Source: Enterobacter sp. JBIWA008
Lineage (GTDB): Bacteria; Pseudomonadota; Gammaproteobacteria; Enterobacterales; Enterobacteriaceae
DNA length: 64,000 bases
Reading direction: 5' to 3'
Assembly: GCF_019968765.1 (NCBI RefSeq)
Contig: NZ_CP074149.1
Location: 3,162,001 to 3,226,000 of the forward strand
Each line of letters opens with the position of its first letter. Within the stretch, counting starts at the first letter, position 1. The notes beneath the pieces were generated by a model that was given only the letters and a program-made list of their open reading frames with translations, had not been told where the DNA came from and did no database searches. Of this stretch, positions 1 to 10,863 are shown piece after piece. The position numbers and the translations under genes are program-made.

Positions 1-22
1 TACCGGTAATGGCGTTATGTTT

Positions 23-697
23 TTACTTCACTGTAATAAATTGCTTGCCGTGCCAGATGCCAATACGAGTACGGCTATTCGACACATCGCTTTTTTGCAG
101 CCTTATTTTTGTGCCCGGCATGACGTAATAACGCTCGCGGCAGCCCCTGCCCTGATCCTGCGCCTTGTCCTTGCAGGCGCCGTAGGCGATCACGCGAAAT
201 GAGACATTGCCGGTATTGGTAATCAGATCGTCCTGACGGCTGTAGTCGAAGCGCTCCTTACGCGGGGCAACAACCAGAATGGTGCCAATTTCCGCCGAGG
301 CCGTGGCCGTCGCGGCTTTACCGGCTTTGGTGGTTGCGCTTTCACTGATCGGCTCGTCTATCCACTGCAGGCGGTAATAACGCTCTTTATCATCCTCCGG
401 ACCTTTATAGAAAAAACGAAACACATCTTTCGCTTCGCCAGGAAGAATAAGGCTGGCGGGTGTCGATAATAATTCACCGGGATTAGCGTTCAGCTCGACG
501 CCGCCGGGCAGCGGAGAGGAGAGTTGTTTTACCGTCACACTCACATAGCGCGCAGAGTCCGTCGTGTTGATGATTTCTTTCGATAATGAACTCTCTTCGG
601 AAATCATTATCGATGTAATATCACCCACATTAATTGCCCAGCTGGAAAAGGATGTTGCAATCCCTACCAACATGGCTATTGGCACATATTTAGTCAT
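23..697 (-). CDS. ecpB: EcpB-type pilus chaperone
   Basis: Periplasmic chaperone of the E. coli common pilus (Ecp/Mat) type, which holds pilin subunits before assembly. The 224-residue product starts with a signal peptide (hydrophobic residues 5-20, ending near SSWA). It matches remembered EcpB along its length: VGDITS after the leader, SSPLPGG, LLSTPASLILPG, RFFYKGP, ERYYRL, TASAEIGTILVVAPR, and a C-terminal block with two cysteines (YGACKD, GRGCRERYYVMPG). It lies 51 bp downstream of ecpA on the same strand, so the two are co-transcribed. The usher and tip genes (ecpC-E) would lie beyond the left edge. The stop is 22 bases from the window end. Assignment is by recalled similarity. Confidence 0.85.
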   Translation of the reverse strand: MTKYVPIAMLVGIATSFSSWAINVGDITSIMISEESSLSKEIINTTDSARYVSVTVKQLSSPLPGGVELNANPGELLSTPASLILPGEAKDVFRFFYKGPEDDKERYYRLQWIDEPISESATTKAGKAATATASAEIGTILVVAPRKERFDYSRQDDLITNTGNVSFRVIAYGACKDKAQDQGRGCRERYYVMPGTKIRLQKSDVSNSRTRIGIWHGKQFITVK

Positions 698-748
698 TAC
701 TTATTTCCTGAGAAAATTCGGGAGAGTAACTCTCCCGAATTTTATTCA

Positions 749-1333
749 TTACGCTGGCGTGGTCCAGGTCGCGTTGAACTGTACTTTCACATCGCCAGTC
801 CAGTAGCCGTCAGGCAGCGCTGAGTAATCTGTTACCGGAGTCGTACCGTCAGAGGTAGCAGAGGAAATGGAGAACTTGAAGCTGGACTGATCGCTCACGC
901 GCTCAGCACCGTTATAAGCACCATCCGCCATCAGGCTCTCGAGGCCAGAGGTTGAAGAGGAGTTAACCAGTACGGTTTCAGACGCGCTGGAAAGCGCGTT
1001 GCCGTTCCATGCCACACCCACGTCCAACGTAGACGCATCGCCGCTTGCGTTGGTCAGAGTATTGCTGATGACCTGTGCAGTCAGCTCGAAATCTGTCGCA
1101 CTTTCTTGTCCCTGAATGGTTACGTCAAAAGCGCCGTCCTGAGTGTTAAACCCGTTCAGGCCTTCCGCATACTGGAAAGTCAGAGAGTTCAGCGGAGTAA
1201 CAACCAGCATGCTGGTTGTATCTTTTGTAGCCGTTGCATCCCATGACGCTGTAGCAGAGGCAGTCACATCAGCCATTGCATTTGCGGCTGCGAACACAGA
1301 AACCAGAGAGGCCACCAGTAATAACTTTTTCAT
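749..1333 (-). CDS. ecpA: EcpA-type common pilus major subunit
   Basis: Major pilin of the common pilus, 194 residues. I start it at the ATG at 1333, not at the long upstream frame (1534), because AGGAG lies just upstream and a clean signal peptide follows (MKKLLLVASLVSVFAAANAMA). The mature protein begins DVTASATASWDATATKDTTS and continues LVVTPLNSLTFQYAEG, GFNTQDGAFDV and TDYSALPDGYWTGDV, closely paralleling EcpA, including the C-terminal FNATWT. The protein lacks cysteines in the mature part, as in EcpA. It is first in the leftward operon. The usual LuxR-type regulator ecpR is not found in the 700 bp upstream. Confidence 0.87.
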   Translation of the reverse strand: MKKLLLVASLVSVFAAANAMADVTASATASWDATATKDTTSMLVVTPLNSLTFQYAEGLNGFNTQDGAFDVTIQGQESATDFELTAQVISNTLTNASGDASTLDVGVAWNGNALSSASETVLVNSSSTSGLESLMADGAYNGAERVSDQSSFKFSISSATSDGTTPVTDYSALPDGYWTGDVKVQFNATWTTPA

Positions 1334-2044
1334 TTTTTTCTCCTGAGAACAAACGCGCAACCAGGCACTCTTTATAAGAACCAGGATGCTCCATTTAATT
1401 GCGAGCGAAATTTGCCGCGCCAAAAAAGTATTATTCGAAATAATCTTCCTCACAACACCATAAAATACGAAAAACCTTAACATCTCTAAGAATTTTCTTA
1501 TCAAAAATAGGTTAGCAACACCCGACAGCAACATTAAACCCTGATAAATAATTAATTAATAGCTTTTAATTCTTAATTAATCGCAAATTAAGGATTTTAA
1601 ATCCATTCTTATTTTTTGATACAAATCAAAATAGGAAAAGAATACGAAAAAGCCAAAAAACATTATGAATCAATTAACTATTGAACTCGATCTAAAATAA
1701 AAATGTTTGTTAAATTTTTGCTAAAAACATGCATCAATTTAGTAATGAGTGGAAAATTCCTATACTATATTAATAATGACAGGAATATTCTTAGACTTTT
1801 AATTAATAATAAATACCGAGCAGCGGGTTATATTTTTTATCGAAGAAGAGTAACTTCGGAATATTCCACGAATAAAGAAATATTCCTGGATTAAACCGAA
1901 TCCGCGAAGCGCTACGCAACGAAGCCGCACCGGCACCATTCAGACCATTCCTGACAGTCTTCCATATTTCCTCCATTTTTCCACCGTGTTGCCTGACTAA
2001 ACTAGTATCATTCCCCGAAGTATTCATGATGAGAACGTATAACG
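1334..2044. other. AT-rich intergenic region between ecpA and mdtA
   Basis: About 710 bases between divergent ecpA and mdtA. The section 1400-1890 is strongly AT-rich, with runs such as AATTAATTAAT, typical of H-NS-bound pilus promoters (inference). Short frames at 1703-1894 (+) and 1803-2075 (-) have no recognisable domain or good ribosome site and I do not call them genes. There is no LuxR helix-turn-helix that would mark ecpR. The last 100 bases hold the mdtA control region. Confidence 0.6.
1966..1983 (+). promoter_or_regulatory. Candidate BaeR box upstream of mdtA
   Basis: The sequence ATTTCCTCCATTTTTCCA fits the published E. coli BaeR consensus (TTTTTCTCCATDATTGGC) best over the CTCCAT core, about 12 of 18 positions by eye. 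It sits just upstream of a TAGTAT -10-like element at 2003-2008, where a -35 would be, and no good -35 hexamer is present. That is the arrangement of an activator-dependent promoter. The site is inferred. Confidence 0.45.
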
Positions 2045-3247
2045 ATGAAAGGCAGTAACAAATCCCGCTGGGCAATCGCCGCTGGCATCATTGTGGTGGT
2101 CCTTGCCACCGCCTGGTACTGGCACAGTCAATCCACGAACTCCGCAGCCCCCACCGGTGCCAGCAGTCAGGCACAGCGCCCGGCAGGCGGAGGGCGTCAC
2201 GGCATGCGCGGCGGCGCGCTGGCACCGGTCCAGGCGGCGACGGCGGTGAATAAAGCCGTTCCTCGCTATCTCACAGGTCTCGGAACCATTACCGCCGCCA
2301 ATACCGCCACGGTGCGCAGCCGCGTCGACGGCCAGCTCATCGCGATCCACTTCCAGGAAGGTCAGCAGGTTAAGGCGGGCGATCTGCTGGCAGAAATCGA
2401 CCCGAGCCAGTTTAAGGTCGCCCTCGCCCAGGCGCAGGGACAGCTTGCGAAAGACAAAGCCACGCTCGCCAACGCCCGGCGCGATCTGGCCCGCTACCAG
2501 CAGCTGGTGAAAACGAATCTGGTGTCTCGCCAGGAGCTGGACACCCAGCAGTCGCTGGTCAGCGAAACGCAGGGCACCATCAAAGCCGACGAGGCCGCGG
2601 TCGCCAGCGCGCAGCTGCAGCTGGACTGGAGTCGTATCACCGCGCCGATTGACGGGCGCGTTGGCCTGAAGCAGGTCGATATCGGCAACCAGATCTCCAG
2701 CGGCGACACCACGGGCATCGTGGTGATCACCCAGACCCACCCGATTGATTTAGTCTTTACCCTGCCGGAAAGCGATATCGCGACCGTCATGCAGGCGCAA
2801 AAATCCGGAAAGGGCCTGGTGGTGGAAGCCTGGGACCGCACCAACAAGCAAAAACTGAGTGAAGGTTCCCTGCTGAGTCTGGATAACCAGATAGATACCA
2901 CCACCGGTACCATCAAGCTGAAGGCGCGCTTTAATAACCAGGACGATTCCCTCTTCCCGAACCAGTTCGTCAACGCGCGAATGCTGGTTGCTACCGAAGA
3001 GAACGCGGTGGTGATCCCCACCGCTGCGCTGCAGATGGGTAACGAAGGTAACTTCGTCTGGGTACTTAACAGCGACAATAAGGTCAGCAAGCACCTGGTG
3101 AAAACCGGTATCCAGGACAGCCAGACGGTGGTCATCGCCGCCGGCCTTTCCGCAGGCGACCGCGTGGTCACAGACGGCATTGACCGTCTGACCGAAGGTG
3201 CCAAAGTGGAAGTGGTTGAACCTGCGAAACAGGGAGAGAAATCCTGA
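2045..3247 (+). CDS. mdtA: RND efflux membrane fusion protein MdtA
   Basis: Periplasmic adaptor of the MdtABC-TolC drug and bile-salt pump. The 400 residues comprise an N-terminal membrane anchor (about 9-25), a Gly/Ala/Gln-rich linker to about 60, lipoyl half-motifs ([20 protein letters not shown] near 94-113, and APIDGRVG near 200), an alpha-helical hairpin between them (about 122-190) rich in Gln/Ala/Lys, then beta-barrel and membrane-proximal domains. It is slightly shorter than E. coli MdtA (415). The start ATG at 2045 directly precedes the basic/hydrophobic anchor. Its stop overlaps the mdtB start by one base, giving tight coupling. First gene of a six-gene operon probably driven by BaeR. 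Confidence 0.95.
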   Translation: MKGSNKSRWAIAAGIIVVVLATAWYWHSQSTNSAAPTGASSQAQRPAGGGRHGMRGGALAPVQAATAVNKAVPRYLTGLGTITAANTATVRSRVDGQLIAIHFQEGQQVKAGDLLAEIDPSQFKVALAQAQGQLAKDKATLANARRDLARYQQLVKTNLVSRQELDTQQSLVSETQGTIKADEAAVASAQLQLDWSRITAPIDGRVGLKQVDIGNQISSGDTTGIVVITQTHPIDLVFTLPESDIATVMQAQKSGKGLVVEAWDRTNKQKLSEGSLLSLDNQIDTTTGTIKLKARFNNQDDSLFPNQFVNARMLVATEENAVVIPTAALQMGNEGNFVWVLNSDNKVSKHLVKTGIQDSQTVVIAAGLSAGDRVVTDGIDRLTEGAKVEVVEPAKQGEKS

Positions 3248-6200
3248 TGCAGGTTATGCCCCCAGGCTCTACAGGTGGGCCGTCACGCCTGTTTATCCTC
3301 CGTCCTGTCGCCACCACGCTGCTGATGGTGGCGATCCTGCTCGCCGGGATTATTGGCTATCGCTTCCTGCCCGTCTCCGCGCTGCCGGAAGTGGATTACC
3401 CAACGATTCAGGTTGTCACTCTCTATCCGGGGGCCAGCCCGGACGTGGTGACGTCCGCCATCACCGCCCCGCTGGAGCGACAGTTTGGGCAGATGTCCGG
3501 GCTAAAACAGATGTCCTCCCAGAGTTCCGGCGGCGCATCCGTCGTGACGCTGCAGTTCCAGCTGACGCTGTCGCTGGACGTCGCCGAGCAGGAGGTACAG
3601 GCCGCCATCAACGCCGCCACCAACCTGCTGCCTTCGGACCTGCCTAACCCGCCGGTCTACAGCAAGGTGAACCCGGCGGATCCGCCGATCATGACGCTTG
3701 CCGTCACCTCCTCCGCCATGCCGATGACCCAGGTCGAAGACATGGTCGAAACGCGCGTGGCGCAGAAAATTTCTCAGGTCTCCGGCGTCGGCCTCGTCAC
3801 CCTGGCGGGCGGCCAGCGCCCCGCCGTGCGCGTGAAGCTCAACGCGCAGGCGATTGCCGCGCTGGGGCTGACCAGCGAAACCATCCGCACCGCCATCAGC
3901 AGTGCCAACGTTAACTCGGCAAAAGGCTCGCTGGACGGCCCTACCCGCGCCGTGACGCTCTCTGCCAACGATCAGATGCAGTCCGCCGATGAATACCGAC
4001 AGCTAATTATTGCTTACCAGAACGGCGCCCCGGTGCGTCTGGGCGACGTGGCGACCGTGGAGCAAGGTGCTGAGAACAGCTGGCTCGGCGCCTGGGCCAA
4101 CAGGCAGCAGGCGATCGTGATGAACGTACAGCGCCAGCCGGGTGCTAACATCATCGAAACCGCCGACAGCATCCGCACCATGCTGCCGCAGCTGATCGAA
4201 AGCCTGCCGAAATCGGTCAGCGTGAAGGTGCTTTCCGACCGCACCACCAACATTCGCGCATCGGTCACCGACACCCAGTTTGAGCTGATGCTGGCGATTG
4301 CGCTGGTGGTCATGATCATCTATCTGTTCCTGCGTAACGTTCCGGCAACCATCATTCCCGCCGTCGCCGTGCCGCTCTCGCTGGTCGGGACCTTTGCGGT
4401 GATGGTGTTCCTCGATTTTTCGATTAACAACCTTACGCTGATGGCGCTCACCATCGCCACCGGGTTCGTGGTGGATGACGCCATCGTCGTTATCGAGAAC
4501 ATTTCGCGCTATATCGAGAAAGGTGAAAAACCGCTGGCGGCCGCGCTGAAAGGCGCGGGCGAAATCGGCTTTACCATTATCTCGCTGACCTTCTCGCTGA
4601 TTGCGGTGCTGATCCCGCTGCTGTTTATGGGCGATATCGTCGGGCGGCTGTTCCGCGAATTTGCCGTGACGCTGGCGGTCGCCATTTTGATCTCCGCCGT
4701 GGTGTCGCTGACCCTGACGCCGATGATGTGCGCCCGCATGCTGAGCCACGAGTCCCTGCGCAAGCAAAACCGCTTCTCGCGCGCCTCCGAGCGCATGTTC
4801 GAGCGGATTATTGCCGCCTACGGTCGCGTGCTGGCGAAAGTCCTCAATCATCCGTGGGCCACGCTCGGCGTGGCGCTGGGAACCCTGGCGCTCAGCGTGA
4901 TGCTGTGGATTTTCATTCCGAAAGGCTTCTTCCCCATCCAGGACAACGGCATTATTCAGGGCACGCTTCAGGCGCCGCAGTCGGTCTCCTTCGCCAATAT
5001 GGCGCAGCGCCAGCAGCAGGTGTCTGAAATCATCATGAAGGATCCGGCGGTCGAGAGCCTGACGGCCTACGTGGGCGTCGACGGCACCAACCCGTCGCTC
5101 AACAGCGCGCGTCTGCAGATCAACCTCAAGCCGCTGGATGAACGCGACGATCGCGTCAACGCCGTCATTGAGCGTCTGCAAAGCGCCGTCGCACGCGTGC
5201 CGGGCGTGGAGCTTTACCTGCAGCCCATTCAGGATTTGACCATTGATACCCAGGTCAGCCGCACGCAGTACCAGTTCACGCTGCAGGCCACCACGCTGGA
5301 TGCCCTCAGCACCTGGGTGCCGCAGCTGGTGAATAAGCTTAACACCCTGCCGCAGCTCTCCGACGTCAGCAGCGACTGGCAGGACAAAGGGCTGGCGGCA
5401 TACGTGAACGTCAACCGCGATACCGCCAGCCGTCTGGGCATTACCATGTCGGATGTGGATAACGCCCTGTACAACGCCTTCGGTCAGCGCCTGATCTCCA
5501 CCATCTACACCCAGGCCAACCAGTATCGCGTAGTGCTGGAGCACAACACGGAGAACACGCCCGGCCTGGCGGGGCTGGACTCGGTGCGCCTGACCAGCAA
5601 AGACGGCGGTATTGTACCGCTGAGCGCTATCGCCACGGTGGAAGAACGCTATACCCCGCTGTCAATCAACCATCTGGATCAGTTCCCGTCCACCACCATC
5701 TCCTTCAACGTGCCGGACAATTATTCTCTCGGCGAAGCGGTGGAGGCCGTTCAGGCTGCTGAAAAAGAGCTCAGCTTCCCGTCCGATATTCAGACCCAAT
5801 TCCAGGGCAGCACCCTGGCGTTTCAGGCCGCGCTGGGTAACACCATCTGGCTGATCGTCGCGGCGGTCGTGGCGATGTACATCGTGCTCGGGGTGCTGTA
5901 CGAAAGCTTTATCCACCCGATCACCATCCTCTCTACCCTGCCGACGGCGGGCGTGGGGGCGCTGCTGGCGCTGATGCTGGCGGGCAGCGAGCTGGACGTC
6001 ATTGCCATCATCGGCATTATCCTGCTTATCGGGATCGTGAAGAAAAACGCCATCATGATGATCGACTTCGCCCTGGCCGCCGAGCGCGAGCAGGGCATGT
6101 CGCCGCGCGACGCCATCTTCCAGGCCTGTCTGCTGCGTTTTCGTCCGATCCTGATGACGACGCTGGCCGCCCTGCTGGGCGCGCTGCCGCTGATGCTCAG

Positions 6201-6369
6201 CACCGGCGTCGGCGCGGAGCTGCGCCGTCCGCTGGGTATCGGTATGGTCGGCGGCCTGCTGGTGAGCCAGGTGCTAACGCTCTTTACCACGCCGGTGATC
6301 TACCTGCTGTTTGACCGCCTGGCGCTGTGGGCCAAAAGCCGCCTCCCGAAACGTGAAGAGGAGGCATAA
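3247..6369 (+). CDS. mdtB: RND efflux pump subunit MdtB
   Basis: Inner-membrane RND transporter that works as a heteromer with MdtC; 1040 residues, the full family length. A short N-terminal extension precedes the first membrane helix ([19 protein letters not shown]). Visible landmarks are the family porter region, the TM4 motif [14 protein letters not shown] (about residues 408-421, with the paired aspartates of the proton relay), and the second-half helix bundle with [15 protein letters not shown]. It begins in the last base of the mdtA stop and abuts mdtC, so the stoichiometry of the MdtB2C complex may be set by coupled translation (inference). Confidence 0.96.
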   Translation: MQVMPPGSTGGPSRLFILRPVATTLLMVAILLAGIIGYRFLPVSALPEVDYPTIQVVTLYPGASPDVVTSAITAPLERQFGQMSGLKQMSSQSSGGASVVTLQFQLTLSLDVAEQEVQAAINAATNLLPSDLPNPPVYSKVNPADPPIMTLAVTSSAMPMTQVEDMVETRVAQKISQVSGVGLVTLAGGQRPAVRVKLNAQAIAALGLTSETIRTAISSANVNSAKGSLDGPTRAVTLSANDQMQSADEYRQLIIAYQNGAPVRLGDVATVEQGAENSWLGAWANRQQAIVMNVQRQPGANIIETADSIRTMLPQLIESLPKSVSVKVLSDRTTNIRASVTDTQFELMLAIALVVMIIYLFLRNVPATIIPAVAVPLSLVGTFAVMVFLDFSINNLTLMALTIATGFVVDDAIVVIENISRYIEKGEKPLAAALKGAGEIGFTIISLTFSLIAVLIPLLFMGDIVGRLFREFAVTLAVAILISAVVSLTLTPMMCARMLSHESLRKQNRFSRASERMFERIIAAYGRVLAKVLNHPWATLGVALGTLALSVMLWIFIPKGFFPIQDNGIIQGTLQAPQSVSFANMAQRQQQVSEIIMKDPAVESLTAYVGVDGTNPSLNSARLQINLKPLDERDDRVNAVIERLQSAVARVPGVELYLQPIQDLTIDTQVSRTQYQFTLQATTLDALSTWVPQLVNKLNTLPQLSDVSSDWQDKGLAAYVNVNRDTASRLGITMSDVDNALYNAFGQRLISTIYTQANQYRVVLEHNTENTPGLAGLDSVRLTSKDGGIVPLSAIATVEERYTPLSINHLDQFPSTTISFNVPDNYSLGEAVEAVQAAEKELSFPSDIQTQFQGSTLAFQAALGNTIWLIVAAVVAMYIVLGVLYESFIHPITILSTLPTAGVGALLALMLAGSELDVIAIIGIILLIGIVKKNAIMMIDFALAAEREQGMSPRDAIFQACLLRFRPILMTTLAALLGALPLMLSTGVGAELRRPLGIGMVGGLLVSQVLTLFTTPVIYLLFDRLALWAKSRLPKREEEA

Positions 6370-9300
6370 GTGAAGTTTTTCGCCCTCTTCATTTATCGCC
6401 CGGTGGCGACAATTTTAATCTCGCTCGCCATTACCCTCTGCGGCGTGCTGGGCTTCCGGCTGCTGCCGGTGGCGCCCCTGCCGCAGGTGGATTTCCCGGT
6501 GATCATGGTCAGCGCCTCGCTGCCGGGTGCGTCACCGGAGACCATGGCCTCGTCGGTTGCCACGCCGCTGGAGCGTTCCCTTGGGCGGATTGCGGGGGTC
6601 AACGAGATGACCTCCAGCAGCTCGCTGGGCAGCACGCGCATCATTCTGGAGTTCAGCTTCGACCGGGATATTAACGGCGCGGCGCGCGACGTGCAGGCCG
6701 CCATCAACGCCGCACAGAGCCTGCTGCCGAGCGGGATGCCGAGCCGACCAACCTACCGCAAGGCCAACCCGTCCGATGCGCCGATCATGATCCTGACGCT
6801 GACCTCGGACACGTATTCTCAGGGGCAGCTTTACGACTTTGCCTCCACCCAGCTGGCGCAGACCATCTCACAAATTAACGGCGTCGGTGACGTGAGCGTC
6901 GGGGGAAGTTCCCTGCCCGCCGTGCGCGTGGGCTTAAACCCGCAGGCGCTGTTCAACCAGGGCGTGTCGCTGGATGACGTGCGCTCCGCCATCAGCAACG
7001 CCAACGTGCGCAAACCGCAGGGAGCGATTGAGGACGGTAGCCACCGATGGCAGATCCACACCAACGACGAGCTGAAAACCGCCGCGGAATATCAGCCGCT
7101 CATTATTCACTACAACAACGGCGCGGCGGTGCGCTTAAGCGACGTAGCCAGCGTCACCGACTCGGTGCAGGACGTGCGTAACGCCGGGATGACCAACGCT
7201 AAGCCGGCCATTCTGCTGATGATCCGCAAGCTGCCGGAAGCGAACATTATTGAGACGGTGAACAGCATTCGCGCCCGCCTTCCGGACCTGCAGGAGACCA
7301 TCCCGGCGGCAATCGATCTGCAAATTGCCCAGGATCGCTCCCCGACCATTCGCGCCTCGCTTGAAGAGGTGGAGCAAACGCTGATTATCTCCGTCGCGCT
7401 GGTGATCCTGGTGGTCTTCCTGTTCCTGCGATCCGGCCGTGCGACGCTTATTCCGGCGGTGGCCGTGCCGGTCTCGCTGATCGGTACCTTTGCCGCCATG
7501 TACCTGTGCGGGTTTAGCCTCAACAACCTGTCGCTGATGGCCCTGACGATAGCGACGGGCTTCGTGGTGGATGACGCCATCGTGGTGCTGGAAAACATTT
7601 CCCGCCACCTGGAAGCAGGCGTGAAGCCGCTGCAGGCTGCGCTCCAGGGCACGCGCGAGGTGGGCTTTACGGTGCTCTCCATGAGCCTGTCGCTGGTAGC
7701 GGTATTCCTGCCGCTGCTTTTGATGGGCGGGCTGCCGGGCCGGCTGCTGCGCGAGTTTGCCGTCACCCTCTCCGTCGCTATCGGCATTTCGCTGGTTATC
7801 TCCCTAACGCTGACGCCAATGATGTGCGGCTGGATGCTCAAGCGCAGCAAACCGCATTCGCAGCCGCGCCGCAAAGGCTTTGGTCGCCTCCTGATGGCCA
7901 TGCAGGAAGGCTACGGCAAATCGCTGAAGTGGGTGCTGAACCATACCCGTCTGGTCGGCCTGGTGCTTGTTGCTACCATTGGGCTGAACGTCTGGATGTA
8001 CATCACCATCCCGAAAACCTTCTTCCCGGAGCAGGACACCGGCGTGCTGATGGGGGGTATTCAGGCGGACCAGAGCATTTCGTTCCAGGCGATGCGCGGC
8101 AAGCTGCAGGACTTTATGAAGATCATCCGGGAAGACAAAGCCGTGGACAACGTCACCGGCTTTACCGGCGGGTCACGCGTTAACAGCGGGATGATGTTTA
8201 TTACCCTGAAACCGCGCGGCGAGCGCAACGAAACCGCCCAGCAGGTGATTGACCGTCTGCGGGTGAAGCTCGCCAAAGAGCCGGGCGCCAATCTGTTTTT
8301 GATGGCCGTTCAGGATATCCGCGTCGGCGGCCGTCAGGCGAACGCCAGCTATCAGTACACGTTGCTCTCGGACGATTTAGCCGCCCTGCGGGAATGGGAG
8401 CCGAAGATCCGCAAGGCGCTGGCCGCCCTGCCGCAGCTGGCGGACGTCAACTCCGATCAGCAGGACAACGGCGCCGAGATGGCCCTGACCTACGACCGCG
8501 AAACCATGTCGCGGATGGGCATTAACGTCGAAGCCGCCAACAGCCTGCTGAACAACGCCTTCGGCCAGCGCGAGATCTCCACCATCTACCAGCCGATGAA
8601 CCAGTACAAGGTGGTGATGGAGGTTGACCCGCGCTACACCCAGGACATCAGCGCCCTGGACAAAATGTTTGTGATTAACAACGACGGCAAGGCGATTCCG
8701 CTCTCCTACTTTGCCAGCTGGCAGCCTGCCAACGCGCCGCTGTCGGTGAACCATCAGGGGCTGTCGGCGGCGTCGACCATCTCCTTTAACCTGCCCGCCG
8801 GTTCGTCGCTTTCTGAGGCAAGCGACGCGATCAACCGCGCGATGACCCAGCTTGGCGTGCCGTCCACCGTGCGCGGCAGCTTTGCCGGGACCGCGCAGGT
8901 GTTCCAGGAGACGATGAACTCGCAGGTGATTTTGATTCTGGCCGCCATCGCAACGGTTTATATTGTGCTGGGCGTGCTGTACGAGAGCTACGTCCACCCG
9001 CTGACCATCCTCTCGACGCTGCCGTCGGCGGGCGTGGGGGCGCTGCTGGCGCTGGAGCTGTTCGGCGCGCCGTTTAGCCTGATCGCGCTCATCGGGATCA
9101 TGCTGTTGATCGGCATCGTGAAGAAAAACGCCATCATGATGGTGGACTTCGCGCTGGACGCCCAGCGCAACGGCAATCTGTCGCCGGAAGAGGCCATCTT
9201 CCAGGCCTGCCTGCTGCGTTTTCGTCCGATCATGATGACCACCCTGGCGGCGCTGTTTGGCGCATTGCCGCTGGTTGTCTCGGGCGGCGACGGCTCAGAG

Positions 9301-9447
9301 CTGCGCCAGCCGCTGGGGATCACCATTGTCGGCGGCCTGGTGATGAGCCAGCTGCTGACGCTGTACACTACGCCGGTGGTCTATCTGTTCTTCGACCGCC
9401 TGCGGCTGCGCTTTTCGCGTAAAAACAGAACCACGGTGACCGAGTAG
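6370..9447 (+). CDS. mdtC: RND efflux pump subunit MdtC (GTG start)
   Basis: Second RND subunit of the MdtABC pump, 1025 residues. It starts with GTG immediately after the mdtB stop, giving [18 protein letters not shown], the expected MdtC N-terminus. The TM4 motif [14 protein letters not shown] and the second-half motif [15 protein letters not shown] are intact, so both subunits keep the proton-relay aspartates. In E. coli MdtB and MdtC are not interchangeable: MdtC is needed for substrate binding and MdtB for proton translocation (known from the family). The mdtC stop abuts the mdtD start with no spacer. Confidence 0.96.
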   Translation: MKFFALFIYRPVATILISLAITLCGVLGFRLLPVAPLPQVDFPVIMVSASLPGASPETMASSVATPLERSLGRIAGVNEMTSSSSLGSTRIILEFSFDRDINGAARDVQAAINAAQSLLPSGMPSRPTYRKANPSDAPIMILTLTSDTYSQGQLYDFASTQLAQTISQINGVGDVSVGGSSLPAVRVGLNPQALFNQGVSLDDVRSAISNANVRKPQGAIEDGSHRWQIHTNDELKTAAEYQPLIIHYNNGAAVRLSDVASVTDSVQDVRNAGMTNAKPAILLMIRKLPEANIIETVNSIRARLPDLQETIPAAIDLQIAQDRSPTIRASLEEVEQTLIISVALVILVVFLFLRSGRATLIPAVAVPVSLIGTFAAMYLCGFSLNNLSLMALTIATGFVVDDAIVVLENISRHLEAGVKPLQAALQGTREVGFTVLSMSLSLVAVFLPLLLMGGLPGRLLREFAVTLSVAIGISLVISLTLTPMMCGWMLKRSKPHSQPRRKGFGRLLMAMQEGYGKSLKWVLNHTRLVGLVLVATIGLNVWMYITIPKTFFPEQDTGVLMGGIQADQSISFQAMRGKLQDFMKIIREDKAVDNVTGFTGGSRVNSGMMFITLKPRGERNETAQQVIDRLRVKLAKEPGANLFLMAVQDIRVGGRQANASYQYTLLSDDLAALREWEPKIRKALAALPQLADVNSDQQDNGAEMALTYDRETMSRMGINVEAANSLLNNAFGQREISTIYQPMNQYKVVMEVDPRYTQDISALDKMFVINNDGKAIPLSYFASWQPANAPLSVNHQGLSAASTISFNLPAGSSLSEASDAINRAMTQLGVPSTVRGSFAGTAQVFQETMNSQVILILAAIATVYIVLGVLYESYVHPLTILSTLPSAGVGALLALELFGAPFSLIALIGIMLLIGIVKKNAIMMVDFALDAQRNGNLSPEEAIFQACLLRFRPIMMTTLAALFGALPLVVSGGDGSELRQPLGITIVGGLVMSQLLTLYTTPVVYLFFDRLRLRFSRKNRTTVTE

Positions 9448-10863
9448 ATGACCGATCTCCCCGCTAACGTTCGCTGGCAGTTATGGATAGTCGCTTTCGG
9501 CTTCTTTATGCAGTCGCTGGATACGACCATCGTCAATACCGCCCTCCCCTCCATGGCGAAAAGCCTGGGGGAAAGCCCGCTGCATATGCACATGGTGATT
9601 GTCTCCTACGTGCTGACGGTTGCCGTGATGCTGCCCGCCAGCGGCTGGCTGGCGGACAAAGTGGGCGTGCGGAATATCTTCTTTACCGCCATCGTGCTGT
9701 TTACCACCGGCTCGCTGTTTTGCGCGAAGGCCAACACCCTCGACCAGCTGGTGATGGCGCGCGTGCTGCAGGGCGTCGGCGGGGCGATGATGGTGCCCGT
9801 CGGGCGGCTAACGGTGATGAAGATTGTGCCGCGCGAGCAGTACATGGCGGCGATGACCTTTGTCACCCTGCCCGGTCAGGTGGGGCCGCTGCTGGGCCCG
9901 GCGCTCGGCGGCATTCTGGTGGAGTACGCCTCCTGGCACTGGATCTTCTTAATCAATCTTCCGGTGGGCATCATCGGCGCCATCGCCACCCTGACGCTGA
10001 TGCCGAACTACAAAATGCAGACGCGGCGCTTTGATTTCTTTGGCTTTATCCTGCTGGCGGCGGGCATGGCCACGCTTACCATGGCACTCGACGGGCAAAA
10101 AGGTCTGGGCATTTCGCCCCTGACGCTCGGGCTCCTGATAGCGCTCGGCGTTACCGCCATACTGTGGTACCTGCGGCATGCCAGAGGTAACGATAAGGCG
10201 CTGTTCAGCCTGAACTTGTTTAAAAACCCCACCTACCGTCTTGGCCTGTTCGGCAGCTTCGCCGGGCGCGTCGGCAGCGGCATGCTGCCGTTTATGACGC
10301 CCGTTTTCCTGCAAATCGGAATGGGATTTTCGCCGTTCCACGCGGGCCTGATGATGATCCCGATGGTGCTCGGCAGCATGGGAATGAAGCGTATCGTGGT
10401 GCAGGTGGTGAACCGCTTTGGCTACCGTCGCGTGCTGGTGACCGCCACGCTGGGGCTGGCGCTGGTGAGTCTTCTGTTTATGGCCGTGGCGCTGATGGGC
10501 TGGTACTACGTTCTGCCGCTGGTGCTCTTCTGCCAGGGGATCGTCAACTCCATGCGCTTCTCGTCGATGAATACCCTGACGCTGAAGGACCTGTCGGACG
10601 ATCTGGCGAGCAGCGGCAACAGCCTGCTGTCGATGATCATGCAGCTCGCAATGAGCGTCGGGGTGACCATCGCGGGTTTACTGCTCGGCATGTACGGCCA
10701 GCACCATCTCAGCGTCGACACGCCGGTGGCGCATCAGGTCTTTTTGTATACCTATTTAAGCATGGCGATCATTATCGCCCTGCCCGCTTTCATCTTCGCC
10801 AGAGTGCCGGATGATACCAGCAAGAACGTCGTGATTAGGCGCGGCAAAAGGAGTGGTTCATGA
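9448..10863 (+). CDS. mdtD: MFS transporter MdtD
   Basis: Major facilitator of the 14-helix DHA2 type, 471 residues. The first helix holds the family signature [16 protein letters not shown]; motif A-like [13 protein letters not shown] and motif C-like [13 protein letters not shown] follow. MdtD is co-transcribed with mdtABC but is not needed for the RND pump; in E. coli it has been linked to iron/citrate export (established for the family, not shown here). Its ATG follows the mdtC stop directly, and its stop overlaps baeS in an ATGA junction. Confidence 0.93.
   Translation: MTDLPANVRWQLWIVAFGFFMQSLDTTIVNTALPSMAKSLGESPLHMHMVIVSYVLTVAVMLPASGWLADKVGVRNIFFTAIVLFTTGSLFCAKANTLDQLVMARVLQGVGGAMMVPVGRLTVMKIVPREQYMAAMTFVTLPGQVGPLLGPALGGILVEYASWHWIFLINLPVGIIGAIATLTLMPNYKMQTRRFDFFGFILLAAGMATLTMALDGQKGLGISPLTLGLLIALGVTAILWYLRHARGNDKALFSLNLFKNPTYRLGLFGSFAGRVGSGMLPFMTPVFLQIGMGFSPFHAGLMMIPMVLGSMGMKRIVVQVVNRFGYRRVLVTATLGLALVSLLFMAVALMGWYYVLPLVLFCQGIVNSMRFSSMNTLTLKDLSDDLASSGNSLLSMIMQLAMSVGVTIAGLLLGMYGQHHLSVDTPVAHQVFLYTYLSMAIIIALPAFIFARVPDDTSKNVVIRRGKRSGS

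Noticed and set aside
1334..1534. 67-residue upstream extension of ecpA
   Set aside because: The ATG at 1333 has AGGAG and begins a signal peptide; the extension would bury it.
1703..2075. Small frames on both strands between ecpA and mdtA
   Set aside because: AT-rich, without ribosome sites; checked for an EcpR remnant and found no helix-turn-helix.
4003..5544. 513-residue frame opposite mdtB
   Set aside because: Composition very rich in His, Arg, Gln and Asp and no domain; it mirrors the mdtB codon usage.
7110..7901. 263-residue minus-strand frame inside mdtC
   Set aside because: Ser/Arg-rich shadow lying fully within an intact family member.
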